From Candidatus Nanopelagicales bacterium (GTDB lineage Bacteria > Actinomycetota > Actinomycetes > S36-B12 > UBA5976): 46,372 nt of DNA. The notes under the pieces were generated by a model. It was given only the letters and a program-made list of their open reading frames with translations, ran no database searches and had not been told where the DNA came from. The stretch covers positions 1 to 46,372 of the forward strand of contig JALQVI010000005.1 in the NCBI GenBank assembly GCA_023260395.1. Reading direction: 5' to 3'. Position 1 is the first letter of the stretch. Every line of letters begins with the position of its first letter. Of the stretch, positions 8,973 to 17,429 are shown one piece after another. Both the position numbers and the translations under genes were made by a program.

Positions 8973-9474
8973 GCATATTTGCGTCATCAAGCGGCAACAC
9001 AATTTGTCGCAGTAAATCAGCAATAACTTTTTGGTTTTCAGCACTAACTGAATCCAACAACACGCGCTCGCGATCGAGCAGATCAGTGACGGCTTGATCG
9101 ACAGCAACTTTGCCAGCGTTCGTTAATCGCACAATCACCCCACGACCATCGTTTGGGTCGGGCAATCGTTCAACCATGCCCTTTGCCTCAAGACGGTCAA
9201 TTCGGTTGGTCATCGTTCCACTGGTGACGAGTAACAGATTGACCAGTTGCGATGGCGACAAGTTGTACGGAGTGCCCGAACGGCGTAGCGATGCCAGCAC
9301 ATCAAATTCGCCAGTTTCTAGATCATGAGCAGCAAATGCCTCACGTCGAGCAATGTCGAGATGTCGAGCTAATCGAGTGACGCGACTCAAAATGTGAAAC
9401 GGCTCAACGTTGAGTTCAGGTCGCTCAAATTGCCAGGCAGCAATCAAGCGATCTACGTCGTCGTGGGAGGCCAT
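8959..9474 (-). CDS. MarR-family transcriptional regulator
   Basis: A 171-residue protein with the MarR winged helix: FDVLASLRRSG, LSPSQLVNLLLVTSGTMTNR (recognition helix), IDRLEAKGMVERLPDPNDGR (wing with the DxR signature) and VRLTNAG. MarR proteins are dimeric repressors answering to phenolic or oxidative ligands; the target here is unknown. The 3' end overlaps the convergent TetR gene. The ATG has no SD but TAAACT lies 7 nt upstream. A MarR-type palindrome occurs in the yceI promoter near 33.58 kb, though no link can be shown from sequence. Confidence 0.92.
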   Translation of the reverse strand: MASHDDVDRLIAAWQFERPELNVEPFHILSRVTRLARHLDIARREAFAAHDLETGEFDVLASLRRSGTPYNLSPSQLVNLLLVTSGTMTNRIDRLEAKGMVERLPDPNDGRGVIVRLTNAGKVAVDQAVTDLLDRERVLLDSVSAENQKVIADLLRQIVLPLDDANMPSDE

Positions 9475-9481
9475 GAGTGCC

Positions 9482-9487
9482 AGTTTA
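9482..9487 (-). promoter_or_regulatory. Candidate leaderless -10 box for the MarR gene
   Basis: TAAACT, a 7-nt spacer, then ATG at 9474. Confidence 0.4.
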
Positions 9488-9512
9488 GGCGGTTATCTCG
9501 ACGTCAAGATAG

Positions 9513-10424
9513 TTATGCAGGGACAACTCGAGCGCCGTGCACGGGACCATGCGCATGTAGCGCGCCGTCGACTAGACCTGATCCCATCAATCCAATGACT
9601 AAGTCAATTGCTGCAGATTCTGACTCAGCAAGAAACGCCACCGTTGGTCCACTGCCGGACACAAGCCCACCGAGCGCACCTTGCTCTAACCCAAATTCCA
9701 GGACCTGACCAAGAACTGGCCGAGCCGCAATAGCAGGAGCTTGCAGGTCATTGAACACTGTCGCGCCCAAAGCCTCGGCGTTGCCTTGTGCAAGCGCAGC
9801 TAAAAGCTCGGTTGGTACCTGGGGCGCCTGGTCGAATTCAGCATCGCGCATTTCATCTAGGCGGCCGTAAATTTCTGGAGTGCCCAGACCTTCATTGAAG
9901 GTAGCAAGCACCCAGTGAAAAATTCCACGTGTCATAACTGGAGAAAGCACATCGCCACGATTGACCCCGAGCGCGCATCCACCGTGCAACATAAACGGAA
10001 CATCCGAGCCAAGTTCAGCTGCAATGACTTCGAGCTCATCGTGTGAGAGTTTTCCACCCCAGAATGCGTTGCAAGCAACAAGCGTGGCCGCCCCATCCGC
10101 ACTACCGCCGGCTAGGCCAGCTGCGACCGGAATGCTTTTGTTGATAGTGATGCGCACATCTGGATCAATGCCGTAAGCCTGTGCAACTTTTCTTGCCGCT
10201 TTCCACGCAAGGTTGGTCGAATTCGTTGGGATGTAACTGGCCCATTTGCCAACGCCTGCAATCGAAAGTGTTCGTGCAGCTTCGACAGTTACTTCGTCAT
10301 ACACGCTGAGTGATTGAAATACCGTCGCAAGGCCGTGATAGCCAGACTCCTCGCGAGGTCCAACACCGAGATAAACGTTGACCTTGGCCGGCACGCGAAC
10401 TGTAACTGCTTCGGACACAATCAT
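9513..10424 (-). CDS. ispE: 4-diphosphocytidyl-2-C-methyl-D-erythritol kinase
   Basis: GHMP kinase of the MEP isoprenoid pathway; it phosphorylates CDP-ME. Motifs are VPAKVNVYLGVG (substrate-side Lys), PVAAGLAGGSADGAATL (the glycine-rich ATP loop) and LVSGSGPTVAFL (motif 3). About 303 residues, normal for the family. The stop of rsmA and the ATG at 10424 form TGATG (1-nt overlap); a GTG one codon upstream is an alternative start. Translational coupling to rsmA is likely, as in other actinobacteria with the rsmA–ispE order. Confidence 0.96.
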   Translation of the reverse strand: MIVSEAVTVRVPAKVNVYLGVGPREESGYHGLATVFQSLSVYDEVTVEAARTLSIAGVGKWASYIPTNSTNLAWKAARKVAQAYGIDPDVRITINKSIPVAAGLAGGSADGAATLVACNAFWGGKLSHDELEVIAAELGSDVPFMLHGGCALGVNRGDVLSPVMTRGIFHWVLATFNEGLGTPEIYGRLDEMRDAEFDQAPQVPTELLAALAQGNAEALGATVFNDLQAPAIAARPVLGQVLEFGLEQGALGGLVSGSGPTVAFLAESESAAIDLVIGLMGSGLVDGALHAHGPVHGARVVPA

Positions 10425-11278
10425 CACTGTACTTCTTTTGCAGCCTTTGCAATGGCGACAAAGTCGTCAAGGTTGATTTGCTCGCCTCGCAATGACGAAT
10501 CGATTCCCGCGATAGCCAAAATCTCATCGACGCGAGCCGGTGCTCCTAACGCAGCGCCTAAGGCAGTTCGCAGTGTCTTACGTCGTTGACCGAAAGCAGA
10601 GTCGACAATTGCGAAGACATCCTTGCGCAGCGATTCATCGCCAGGGGTATCTCGACGAACTATGCGAACGAGGCCTGAATCAACATTTGGTGCTGGCCAA
10701 AAGACATTGCGGCCAACATTGCCCGCCTTGCTGACATCGCCATACCAACTGGCTTTCACACTGGGCACGCCATAAATCTTGCTACCTGGCTTTGCTGCCA
10801 ATCGATCGGCAACTTCAAGTTGAACCATCACTAGCACTTCGTTAATCGAGTTAAACATTTCAAGCATGTGCAACACGACTGGAACTGAAATGTTGTACGG
10901 CAGGTTTGCGACAAGTTTGGTCGGAGCAAGTCCGAGGCTATCGACGGTCAAGGCATCCTGATTGACGATCGTCAGGTTTGCAGAACGTGATGGAGCAAAC
11001 TCGCCAACAGTTAACGGCAACTGTTGGGCTAGTCGTGGATCAATCTCAATGGCGACAACATGGGCCGCACGTTCAAGCAATGGCAGCGTTAGTGAACCTA
11101 AACCTGGACCAATCTCGACCACGACATCGTCGCTTTCGACATGAGCCTGCTCCACAATACGGCGAACCGTGTTGGGATCGATGACGAAGTTTTGTCCCCA
11201 TTTTTTCGTTGGCGAAACATCAAGAGCTGTTGCAAGTCGACGAATGTCTTGCGCGCCTAAAAGTTGAACTTCAGTCAT
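10424..11278 (-). CDS. rsmA: 16S rRNA dimethyladenosine transferase RsmA/KsgA
   Basis: Dimethylates the two adjacent adenines in helix 45 of 16S rRNA using SAM. The order of motifs is family-typical: KKWGQNFVIDPNTVRRIV, the SAM loop VVEIGPGLGSLTLPLLE, and catalytic NLPYNISVPVVL. The frame is open to 11401, but that extension lies in the upstream gene and is unrelated. The ATG at 11278 (MTEVQLLGAQDIRRL) gives a normal 284-residue protein. It starts 11 nt after the upstream stop without a clear SD, so it probably depends on read-through translation. Confidence 0.96.
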   Translation of the reverse strand: MTEVQLLGAQDIRRLATALDVSPTKKWGQNFVIDPNTVRRIVEQAHVESDDVVVEIGPGLGSLTLPLLERAAHVVAIEIDPRLAQQLPLTVGEFAPSRSANLTIVNQDALTVDSLGLAPTKLVANLPYNISVPVVLHMLEMFNSINEVLVMVQLEVADRLAAKPGSKIYGVPSVKASWYGDVSKAGNVGRNVFWPAPNVDSGLVRIVRRDTPGDESLRKDVFAIVDSAFGQRRKTLRTALGAALGAPARVDEILAIAGIDSSLRGEQINLDDFVAIAKAAKEVQ

Positions 11279-11289
11279 TAGTCGGTGGC

Positions 11290-12099
11290 TTAATACCAGC
11301 CACGTGAATATGAATGATTCAAGGCGTTGCATGGTGTGCCATAACGGCCTGCGATATAGGACGCGCCCCACTTGATTTGAGTGACTGGATTTGTTCGCCA
11401 ATCCGAAGCAACCTTTGACATCTTGCGGCCTGGCAATGCTTGGGCAATCCCATAAGCACCTGACGAACGGTTGCGGGCTTGATGACGCCAGTGGCTTTCA
11501 CGAGTCCAGAGAGTCGACAGGCAGCTAAATTGCTTATCGCCCCAGCCGTAGGTGTTTTGAATGTAGAGTGCCGCGAAGTTCTTGTTGCCTTGAGGATCGC
11601 CAACACCGTGGGCTGCGCTCGCCAGCGCAACCTTCAAATTCTGGGGGTCACCTGTGCCTTGAATGACGACAGCATTGGTTGCACTTTTCACAACGACGCG
11701 AGTGAGCACCTTACGAGCGACTTGCTTGCCATTGATGAAAACGAGTTGGTAGGTCACGCGCTGCTTGCCTGGCACGCCAGGACGCATCACAAATTCTGTG
11801 CCACGTGCAATGTCAGCATCCAACGTGGCTTTCTTGGTTGGCGCCAGAACTTTTGTTGCGGTAACCGTGGTTGTCGACAAACCAGTTGGTGAAGTTTTGG
11901 CATCAGCGACTTGCGAAGTGGTCAACGCCTTAGCGTCAATGAACGAAGCGAGTTCGTTGGCCGAGGCTGAATGCGGGCGCACAACAAAGCCAGCGATCGC
12001 CAAAACAGCGACCACCGCGTAGGTCAAAATGGCATGCGACTCGAGCGCCTTAGGGCGTACGTGTCGCCCGGGCGCGCGATGGCGTCCGTAACGGGCCAT
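11290..12099 (-). CDS. Secreted G5-domain / lytic-transglycosylase-like cell-wall protein (rpfB-locus homologue)
   Basis: 269 residues. A basic N-terminus is followed by a membrane or signal segment (about 25–42), a short linker, a G5 domain (about 90–150, GTEFVMRPGVPGKQRVTYQ) and a C-terminal SLT-like domain. The C-terminal domain carries WTRESHWRHQARNRSSGAYG, ALPGRKM, DWRTNPVTQIKWG and YGTPCNA, ending SRGWY. This is the transglycosylase-like domain common in actinobacteria, with Glu of RESHW as the probable catalytic residue. The position (tatD–this–rsmA–ispE) is that of rpfB, but the catalytic end is not a classic Rpf domain. A good SD (GGGGAGG) precedes the ATG. It probably remodels peptidoglycan outside the membrane. 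Confidence 0.88.
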   Translation of the reverse strand: MARYGRHRAPGRHVRPKALESHAILTYAVVAVLAIAGFVVRPHSASANELASFIDAKALTTSQVADAKTSPTGLSTTTVTATKVLAPTKKATLDADIARGTEFVMRPGVPGKQRVTYQLVFINGKQVARKVLTRVVVKSATNAVVIQGTGDPQNLKVALASAAHGVGDPQGNKNFAALYIQNTYGWGDKQFSCLSTLWTRESHWRHQARNRSSGAYGIAQALPGRKMSKVASDWRTNPVTQIKWGASYIAGRYGTPCNALNHSYSRGWY

Positions 12100-12176
12100 A
12101 AATCCTCCCCGAAAATACGGTTCGTTGTGACTCCAAAATACCCGCGATATCTAGGTGGCAGGCAAATCCAGATATG

Positions 12177-12998
12177 TCAAAAAGGGCCAAAAACCCTTGC
12201 AGCATTTGAAAAAAGTAGTTCACAAATTTTTTCTTCAGATTGGCCTCGAGTGGCCGAAATCTGCCTAACCGTCAGCGGCATGAGGTTTGAGGCATTTGGT
12301 CGGCCGCGGAAAGGGGCCGGGGTCAAGAACGGTGAATCGGTTTCCACCAAGATCAATTCATCGGGTGCAACCACGAGTGCATCACGCAAATCTTGGGCGT
12401 TCTTAAAGGTCACTACCCCACTGAATGACATGTACCAGCCGGAGTCGGCACAGATCTTTGCCATCGCAGCATCGCCCGAAAAGCAGTGAAAGACCACGAC
12501 ATCTGGTGCGCCGTAAGTTTTGAGCGTGTTGATCACATCGTCGTGAGCGTCACGATCGTGAATGATGAGCGGCTTTCCAAGTTCCTTACACATGTCGATG
12601 TGTGCACGAAATGACACGTGCTGTTTTTCAGCCTGATCTTTTTCGGTACGAAAGTAATCAAGGCCAGTTTCACCGAGACCACGAACTACAGGGTTGGCGG
12701 CCAGCTCGCGAATAGCGGCAAGTGACTTGTCCAAGTTGGGATCGTGGGCCGCAGCATTTGGGTGCAACGCAACGGTTGCCCACACGTTGGGTTGTTCGCT
12801 TGCGATACGAACTGCGTTGCGTGAACTTTCTACATCACAGCCAACTTGGATCACATGCGAGACGCCAACGCTCGCTGCATTGTGGAGCGCAACGTCAACA
12901 GTTGCTAATTCGTGATCGTCATCGAATTGGATGTCCATATGGCAATGCGTATCGACTACATTGCCCGCGAGCCGAGGAACTGTTTCAGTAGGTGCCAC
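12177..12998 (-). CDS. tatD: TatD-family metal-dependent DNase
   Basis: A 273-residue TIM-barrel hydrolase. Metal ligands are visible in VDTHCHMDIQF (HxH), GLGETGLDYFR (Glu), IIHDRDAHDD, FHCFSGD, and VETDSPFLTPAPFRGRPNAS. TatD proteins are 3'-5' nucleases linked to DNA repair or turnover. The start is a GTG at 12998 with TACCGT exactly 6 nt upstream and no properly spaced SD, so a leaderless message is predicted. metG, its usual neighbour, is separated here by the acyltransferase gene. Confidence 0.95.
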   Translation of the reverse strand: MAPTETVPRLAGNVVDTHCHMDIQFDDDHELATVDVALHNAASVGVSHVIQVGCDVESSRNAVRIASEQPNVWATVALHPNAAAHDPNLDKSLAAIRELAANPVVRGLGETGLDYFRTEKDQAEKQHVSFRAHIDMCKELGKPLIIHDRDAHDDVINTLKTYGAPDVVVFHCFSGDAAMAKICADSGWYMSFSGVVTFKNAQDLRDALVVAPDELILVETDSPFLTPAPFRGRPNASNLMPLTVRQISATRGQSEEKICELLFSNAARVFGPF

Positions 12999-13004
12999 CC
13001 CTCT

Positions 13005-13010
13005 ACGGTA
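13005..13010 (-). promoter_or_regulatory. Candidate leaderless -10 box for tatD
   Basis: TACCGT, a 6-nt spacer (AGAGGG), then GTG at 12998. Confidence 0.5.
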
Positions 13011-13082
13011 GTGCGCTTACGTTAGCCTTGACGAAAATGAGCGAGTCCACAAGTGGCTGGCACAAAAATCAACGGTGGCAAG

Positions 13083-14930
13083 ATGAAACGACTCACTGGG
13101 CTGGATGGCCTACGTGGTATCGCCGTTATTGCCGTTGTCCTTTACCACGCGGACTTGGGCATAGTTTCCGGCGGTTTCTTGGGCGTTGACGTTTTCTTTG
13201 TCTTGTCTGGTTACCTCATCACCACGATTTTGCTCGACGAAATTACCAGCCACAACACTATTGACCGCGCCGCTTTTTACATCCGTCGAATCAGACGGTT
13301 GTTCCCAGCACTGATTGTTGTGCTGCTCACCGCAATCATTTCGGCGGGATTTTGGGCGCATGACGCTGCCTACGCGGTTCGTCGCGATTTGCCGTGGGCG
13401 TTGTCTTTTGTTTTGAACTGGTCATACCTATTTTTCAATCAGTCATATTTCGTGAACTTGTCACGTCCACCACTTCTCCAACACTTGTGGTCACTATCGA
13501 TTGAAGAACAGTTCTATGTGTTGTGGCCACTTGTGCTGATTGCACTGTCTCGCATAAAAGCCATCAGTTTAAGGAAACTCGTTTTTGCTACTGCTGCGCT
13601 TGGCGCGATTGCATCAACGTTGTGGATGCGACACCTAGCCATCGTCGATGGTTTTCCCATCCCGAATGATCCAAGTCGCTTGTACTTTGGAACTGACACG
13701 CACTCGATGGGGTTGCTCGTTGGATGTGCCTTGGCAGCCGCCTGGGATGGCAAAAAGCTACAGAACTATCTCACCCCTGATCGGCGCACGATACTCAATT
13801 CGCTTGGCGTACTGGCGATTGCTGGATTGGGCTACTACTTGTTTCGGGTTGCTCAATTTGATGAGTCGCTCTACCGCGGTGGCTTTTTAATTATCAGCGT
13901 CATTGTGGCGGCCTTAATCATCGTCACTTCACATCCAGCGCTGAAATTCCAATACATTTTTGGAAATCCGATTTTGCGTTGGTTTGGCGACCGCTCGTAC
14001 GGAATCTACCTATGGCACTGGATTGTGTTCATGTTGTTGCGCCCATCAGTGGACGTGCAGTGGCCAGATGCCGTGACGCATGCAGTTAGGTTCGCGCTCA
14101 TTGTCGTCATTGCCGAGTTGTCCTACCGACTTCTGGAAATGCCGATTCGTAATGGCGTACTTCATCGCACATTCGCCGAATGGAAAGAAACAGGAATTCC
14201 AACACCAACTTTCTTCATGGCTTTTGTTGCAGCCATACTTGCTGTTTCATTTGTCACGGCATCCGCTCGCGTCCTTGCAGCTCCCATGCCAACTGCAGCC
14301 AATACTGCGGCCTTCGGAGGTCTCACGGCAATTGATGAGGATCCCACACCAGAACCGACCCCGCTCGAATCCGTTACGTCGACTCCCCTGCCTAGTGGTT
14401 CCGGCGCACCCGCGCCTGGCAGCTCCGAACTTCCCGTTCCAAAACCAACTGTTAGCCCAAAACCAAAACCACTCGTGGTCTTTGGCGATTCAGTCATGCT
14501 CGGTAGTCGGATCCAGTTACGTGAAACCTTAGGCAAAATTTCTATTGATGCAGCCGTCGGTCGCCAACCATCCGAAATTGCCAAACGCATCACTATCCGC
14601 CGAAATGAAAATCGACTTGGACAAGATGTCGTCATTCATATGGGCACCAACGGCATTGTTACGCAACAAGATCTCAAACCAATTTTGGATTCGCTCAAAG
14701 ACCGACGTCGCGTCATTGTGGTCAATGTTCAAGTGCCACGCGTGTGGATGAAACCATCAAACAAAGTTATTAACTCACTTGTAACGCAGTACCCAAACGT
14801 TCGCCTTGTCGATTGGTACCACGCATCAAAAGGTCACCGAGGTTACTTTGTTGCTGATGGCGTGCATCTAACTTTTAAAGGCGCGCACATCATGGCTGAG
14901 CTGATCAAATCAGCACTCGCCGCACCCTAA
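13083..14930 (+). CDS. OafA/YrhL-type membrane acyltransferase with C-terminal SGNH domain
   Basis: About 615 residues. The N-terminal acyltransferase-3 domain (about ten membrane segments, residues 1–370) begins with RLTGLDGLRGIAVIAVVLYH and contains SIEEQFYVLWPL and RWFGDRSYGIYLWHW. A membrane segment near 380–400 is followed by a Pro/Ser/Thr linker (about 420–462) and an extracytoplasmic SGNH hydrolase fold: VFGDSVMLGS (block I), HMGTNG (block III) and DGVHLTFKGAH (block V, Asp/His). Such proteins O-acetylate surface polysaccharide or peptidoglycan, with SGNH taking acyl groups outside. The substrate is not readable. A GTG at 13053 is an alternative start. It sits inside a normally unbroken metG–tatD neighbourhood and shares its stop bases with metG. 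Confidence 0.93.
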   Translation: MKRLTGLDGLRGIAVIAVVLYHADLGIVSGGFLGVDVFFVLSGYLITTILLDEITSHNTIDRAAFYIRRIRRLFPALIVVLLTAIISAGFWAHDAAYAVRRDLPWALSFVLNWSYLFFNQSYFVNLSRPPLLQHLWSLSIEEQFYVLWPLVLIALSRIKAISLRKLVFATAALGAIASTLWMRHLAIVDGFPIPNDPSRLYFGTDTHSMGLLVGCALAAAWDGKKLQNYLTPDRRTILNSLGVLAIAGLGYYLFRVAQFDESLYRGGFLIISVIVAALIIVTSHPALKFQYIFGNPILRWFGDRSYGIYLWHWIVFMLLRPSVDVQWPDAVTHAVRFALIVVIAELSYRLLEMPIRNGVLHRTFAEWKETGIPTPTFFMAFVAAILAVSFVTASARVLAAPMPTAANTAAFGGLTAIDEDPTPEPTPLESVTSTPLPSGSGAPAPGSSELPVPKPTVSPKPKPLVVFGDSVMLGSRIQLRETLGKISIDAAVGRQPSEIAKRITIRRNENRLGQDVVIHMGTNGIVTQQDLKPILDSLKDRRRVIVVNVQVPRVWMKPSNKVINSLVTQYPNVRLVDWYHASKGHRGYFVADGVHLTFKGAHIMAELIKSALAAP

Positions 14931-16513
14931 ATTGATTCTGGCTCTTCAATGCGCGGGAACATGGACTCGCCCTTTGTGATTGCAACTCCAGGATTGAGTT
15001 GACCCCAACGAGCTACATCGTTCAACGTGAATTCGATACCTGATTCACCAGCACCAATGTCAGACCAGAGCTGTGCCATGGACTTGGGCATAATCGGTGC
15101 GTACAACTGTGCGATGGCACGAAGTGACTCACAAATTGTGTAAAGAATTGTGGCAAGGCGCTTGTTATTCGCCTCGTCCTTTGCAACAACCCAAGGCTCT
15201 TGCTCAGTCACGTAAAGATTCACTGCATCGATGAATTCCTTAACGGCAACAATTCCGCCCTGGAAATCAAAGTCACGCACTTTGGTGTCAGCAGCCGCCG
15301 CGGTTTTCGCGAGTAGCTCTTGGATTGCAACATCAGCCGCAGTGTATTCACCTGGAGTTGGGAGCGTTCCCGCAAAGTACTTGCCGACCATTGCCTCAAC
15401 GCGGCTGGCGAGGTTACCTAAACCGTTTGCCAATTCCGAGGTGTAACGAGCCACGAGGTCTTCCCATGAGAACGAGCCATCTTGACCAAAGATGATTGCG
15501 CGCATGAAGTAATAACGGAATGCATCCGATCCAACAAGGTTCACGATGCTGTCCGCTGAGATGCCAGTGAGCTTGCTCTTGCTCATTTTTTCGCCACCGA
15601 CAAGCAACCAGCCATGTGCAAATACGCACTTCGGTAATGGCAGATCTGCAGCCATCAGCATTGCTGGCCAAATCACTGCGTGAAAGCGCAGGATGTCTTT
15701 ACCGACAACGTGAACATCGGCTGGCCACGTGCTTGCGAACTTCTTTCCACCTTCTGATGCCGGATCATCGCCAAGACCAACCGCAGTTGCATAGTTGAGC
15801 AGCGCATCGAACCATACATAAACAACTTGCGAATCATCCCAAGGAACATCGATTCCCCAGTCGAAAGTCGAACGTGAAATCGAGAGGTCTTGCAAACCTG
15901 AACGAAGGAAGGACATCACTTCGTTGTATGCCGACTCTGGACGAATAGCTTGTGGATTGGCTTCGTAGTGTGCGATTAGCTTGTCAGCAAATTTCGACAA
16001 CTGGAAGAACCAGTTGGTTTCGCTGATAGTTTCCACTGACTTGGAGTGAATTGGGCAGCAATCTTCGCCGGCATCATTTTTGATTAAGTCGCCAGCGAGT
16101 TTAAACTCTTCACAACCAACGCAATACGGACCTTCGTAGGAACCTTCGACAATGAAGCCAGTGTCTTTAAGCTGCGTTAGGAATCGCTGCACCCGTTCCA
16201 TGTGACGAGGCTGAGTCGTACGAATGAAGTCATCATTGGCAGCATCGATAGTTTTAAGAACTGGAATCCAGGCATCCGCAACGAGCTTGTCAGCCCACTC
16301 TTGAGGAGCAACGCCATGAGCTTCGGCGGTACGAAGAACCTTTTGGCCATGTTCGTCAGTTCCTGTAAGGAACCATACGTTTTCCCCGGCCATACGGTGC
16401 CAACGAGTCATGACATCGCCAGCAACTGTCGTGTAAGCGTGCCCAATGTGCGGCGCGTCATTGACGTAGTAAATCGGCGTCGTTAAATAGAACGCCTTCG
16501 CTGAATCAGTCAT
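14927..16513 (-). CDS. metG: Methionyl-tRNA synthetase
   Basis: Charges tRNA-Met. A class I synthetase of 528 residues. The HIGH motif is in YYVNDAPHIGHAYTTVAGD, the zinc-knuckle region includes YCVGCEEF and CCPIHSK, and KMSKS is in EKMSKSKLTG. The C-terminal anticodon-binding helical domain is present; the tRNA-binding appendix of longer MetG proteins is absent, giving the short form usual in actinobacteria. The ATG at 16513 lacks an SD and has TAGAAT exactly 6 nt upstream. The 3' end overlaps the convergent acyltransferase by 4 nt (CTAA shared by both stops). Confidence 0.98.
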   Translation of the reverse strand: MTDSAKAFYLTTPIYYVNDAPHIGHAYTTVAGDVMTRWHRMAGENVWFLTGTDEHGQKVLRTAEAHGVAPQEWADKLVADAWIPVLKTIDAANDDFIRTTQPRHMERVQRFLTQLKDTGFIVEGSYEGPYCVGCEEFKLAGDLIKNDAGEDCCPIHSKSVETISETNWFFQLSKFADKLIAHYEANPQAIRPESAYNEVMSFLRSGLQDLSISRSTFDWGIDVPWDDSQVVYVWFDALLNYATAVGLGDDPASEGGKKFASTWPADVHVVGKDILRFHAVIWPAMLMAADLPLPKCVFAHGWLLVGGEKMSKSKLTGISADSIVNLVGSDAFRYYFMRAIIFGQDGSFSWEDLVARYTSELANGLGNLASRVEAMVGKYFAGTLPTPGEYTAADVAIQELLAKTAAAADTKVRDFDFQGGIVAVKEFIDAVNLYVTEQEPWVVAKDEANNKRLATILYTICESLRAIAQLYAPIMPKSMAQLWSDIGAGESGIEFTLNDVARWGQLNPGVAITKGESMFPRIEEPESI

Positions 16514-16519
16514 GGCTTA

Positions 16520-16525
16520 ATTCTA
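16520..16525 (-). promoter_or_regulatory. Candidate leaderless -10 box for metG
   Basis: TAGAAT, a 6-nt spacer (TAAGCC), then ATG at 16513. It lies in the 33-bp gap after rsmI. Confidence 0.55.
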
Positions 16526-16546
16526 GAGACTTGAGACGCGGGGAAT

Positions 16547-17401
16547 TTACTTCGATTGATTTCGGTGCGCGATAACCGCGTCATACACCTCGCGCTTGGG
16601 TACGTGAAGTTCGTGCGCCACATCCGCAATGGCATCGCGCTGGGAGATCCCAAGGGCCACTCGTTCTGCCACGAGGGCAATCCAGTCCGCTTCGGACGTT
16701 GCGTTAGTTTCATCCGCGCCATTGAGGACGATGGTTATTTCACCTAAAATCTCACGATTGGACCATTCCACGAGTTCCCCGAGTGAGCCTCGAACAACTT
16801 CCTCGTAGGTCTTGGTCAGTTCGCGACACACAACTACTTGGCGATTTTGGCCCAACACTTCATGCATGTCGGCCAAGGTTTCAGCAAGGCGATGTGGCGC
16901 TTCAAAAAACACCATTGTCCGTGGCTCGAGCGCGATGGATGACAACTGTGCCTTGCGTTCACCGGACTTTCGAGGCAAAAAGCCTTCGAAGGTGAATCGA
17001 TCAACCGGCAATCCACTCACGGCAAGTGCTGCCAATACCGCAGATGGGCCTGGGATCACTGAAACTCGAACGTCATGTGCAATTGCTTCACGAACAATTC
17101 GATAACCAGGATCTGAAACAGAGGGCATGCCTGCGTCAGTAATGACGACAATTGTTGCACCTTCGGCTGCCCGCTGAACTAACTCAGCACTCTTGCTCGC
17201 TTCGACCGCATCGTAAAACGAAATCAAACTTCCTTCGGCACGAATGCCCAGCTCGCGAAAGAGACGTACAGCGCGACGAGAATCCTCGGCGGCAACTACA
17301 TCAGCATTTTGCAGGACTTCTATCAGCCGTGGCGAAGCATCAGCAATATTCCCAATCGGGGTTGCTGCTAAATAAATTACGCCACTCACAGAGACCATCA
17401 T
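16547..17401 (-). CDS. rsmI: 16S rRNA (cytidine-2'-O)-methyltransferase RsmI
   Basis: Methylates the ribose of C1402 in 16S rRNA. SAM-MT/tetrapyrrole-methylase fold, 284 residues. Motifs are IYLAATPIGNIADASPR, AAEDSRR, VITDAGMPSVSDPGYRIV and VSVIPGPSAVLAALAVSGLP, plus FEGFLPRK and FFEAPHRL. Two adjacent ATG codons (17401 and 17398) are possible starts. It is divergent from pmt with only 28 bp between start codons, a conserved actinobacterial pair. There is no SD, so both genes probably have very short or no 5' leaders. Confidence 0.97.
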   Translation of the reverse strand: MMVSVSGVIYLAATPIGNIADASPRLIEVLQNADVVAAEDSRRAVRLFRELGIRAEGSLISFYDAVEASKSAELVQRAAEGATIVVITDAGMPSVSDPGYRIVREAIAHDVRVSVIPGPSAVLAALAVSGLPVDRFTFEGFLPRKSGERKAQLSSIALEPRTMVFFEAPHRLAETLADMHEVLGQNRQVVVCRELTKTYEEVVRGSLGELVEWSNREILGEITIVLNGADETNATSEADWIALVAERVALGISQRDAIADVAHELHVPKREVYDAVIAHRNQSK

Positions 17402-17417
17402 TCCCTATGACTCGTTG

Positions 17418-17423
17418 TAGCGT
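17418..17423 (+). promoter_or_regulatory. Candidate leaderless -10 box for pmt
   Basis: TAGCGT, a 6-nt spacer (TAACGT), then GTG at 17430. It lies in the 28-bp rsmI/pmt gap. Confidence 0.5.
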
Positions 17424-17429
17424 TAACGT

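Noticed and set aside
11279-11401. Upstream extension of rsmA
   Set aside because: It lies in the upstream cell-wall gene and is unlike RsmA; the ATG at 11278 matches the family start.
12100-12176. c-di-AMP (ydaO) riboswitch before the G5/transglycosylase gene
   Set aside because: These elements often precede rpf-type genes in actinobacteria, but a 77-bp gap is too short and no conserved motifs are seen.
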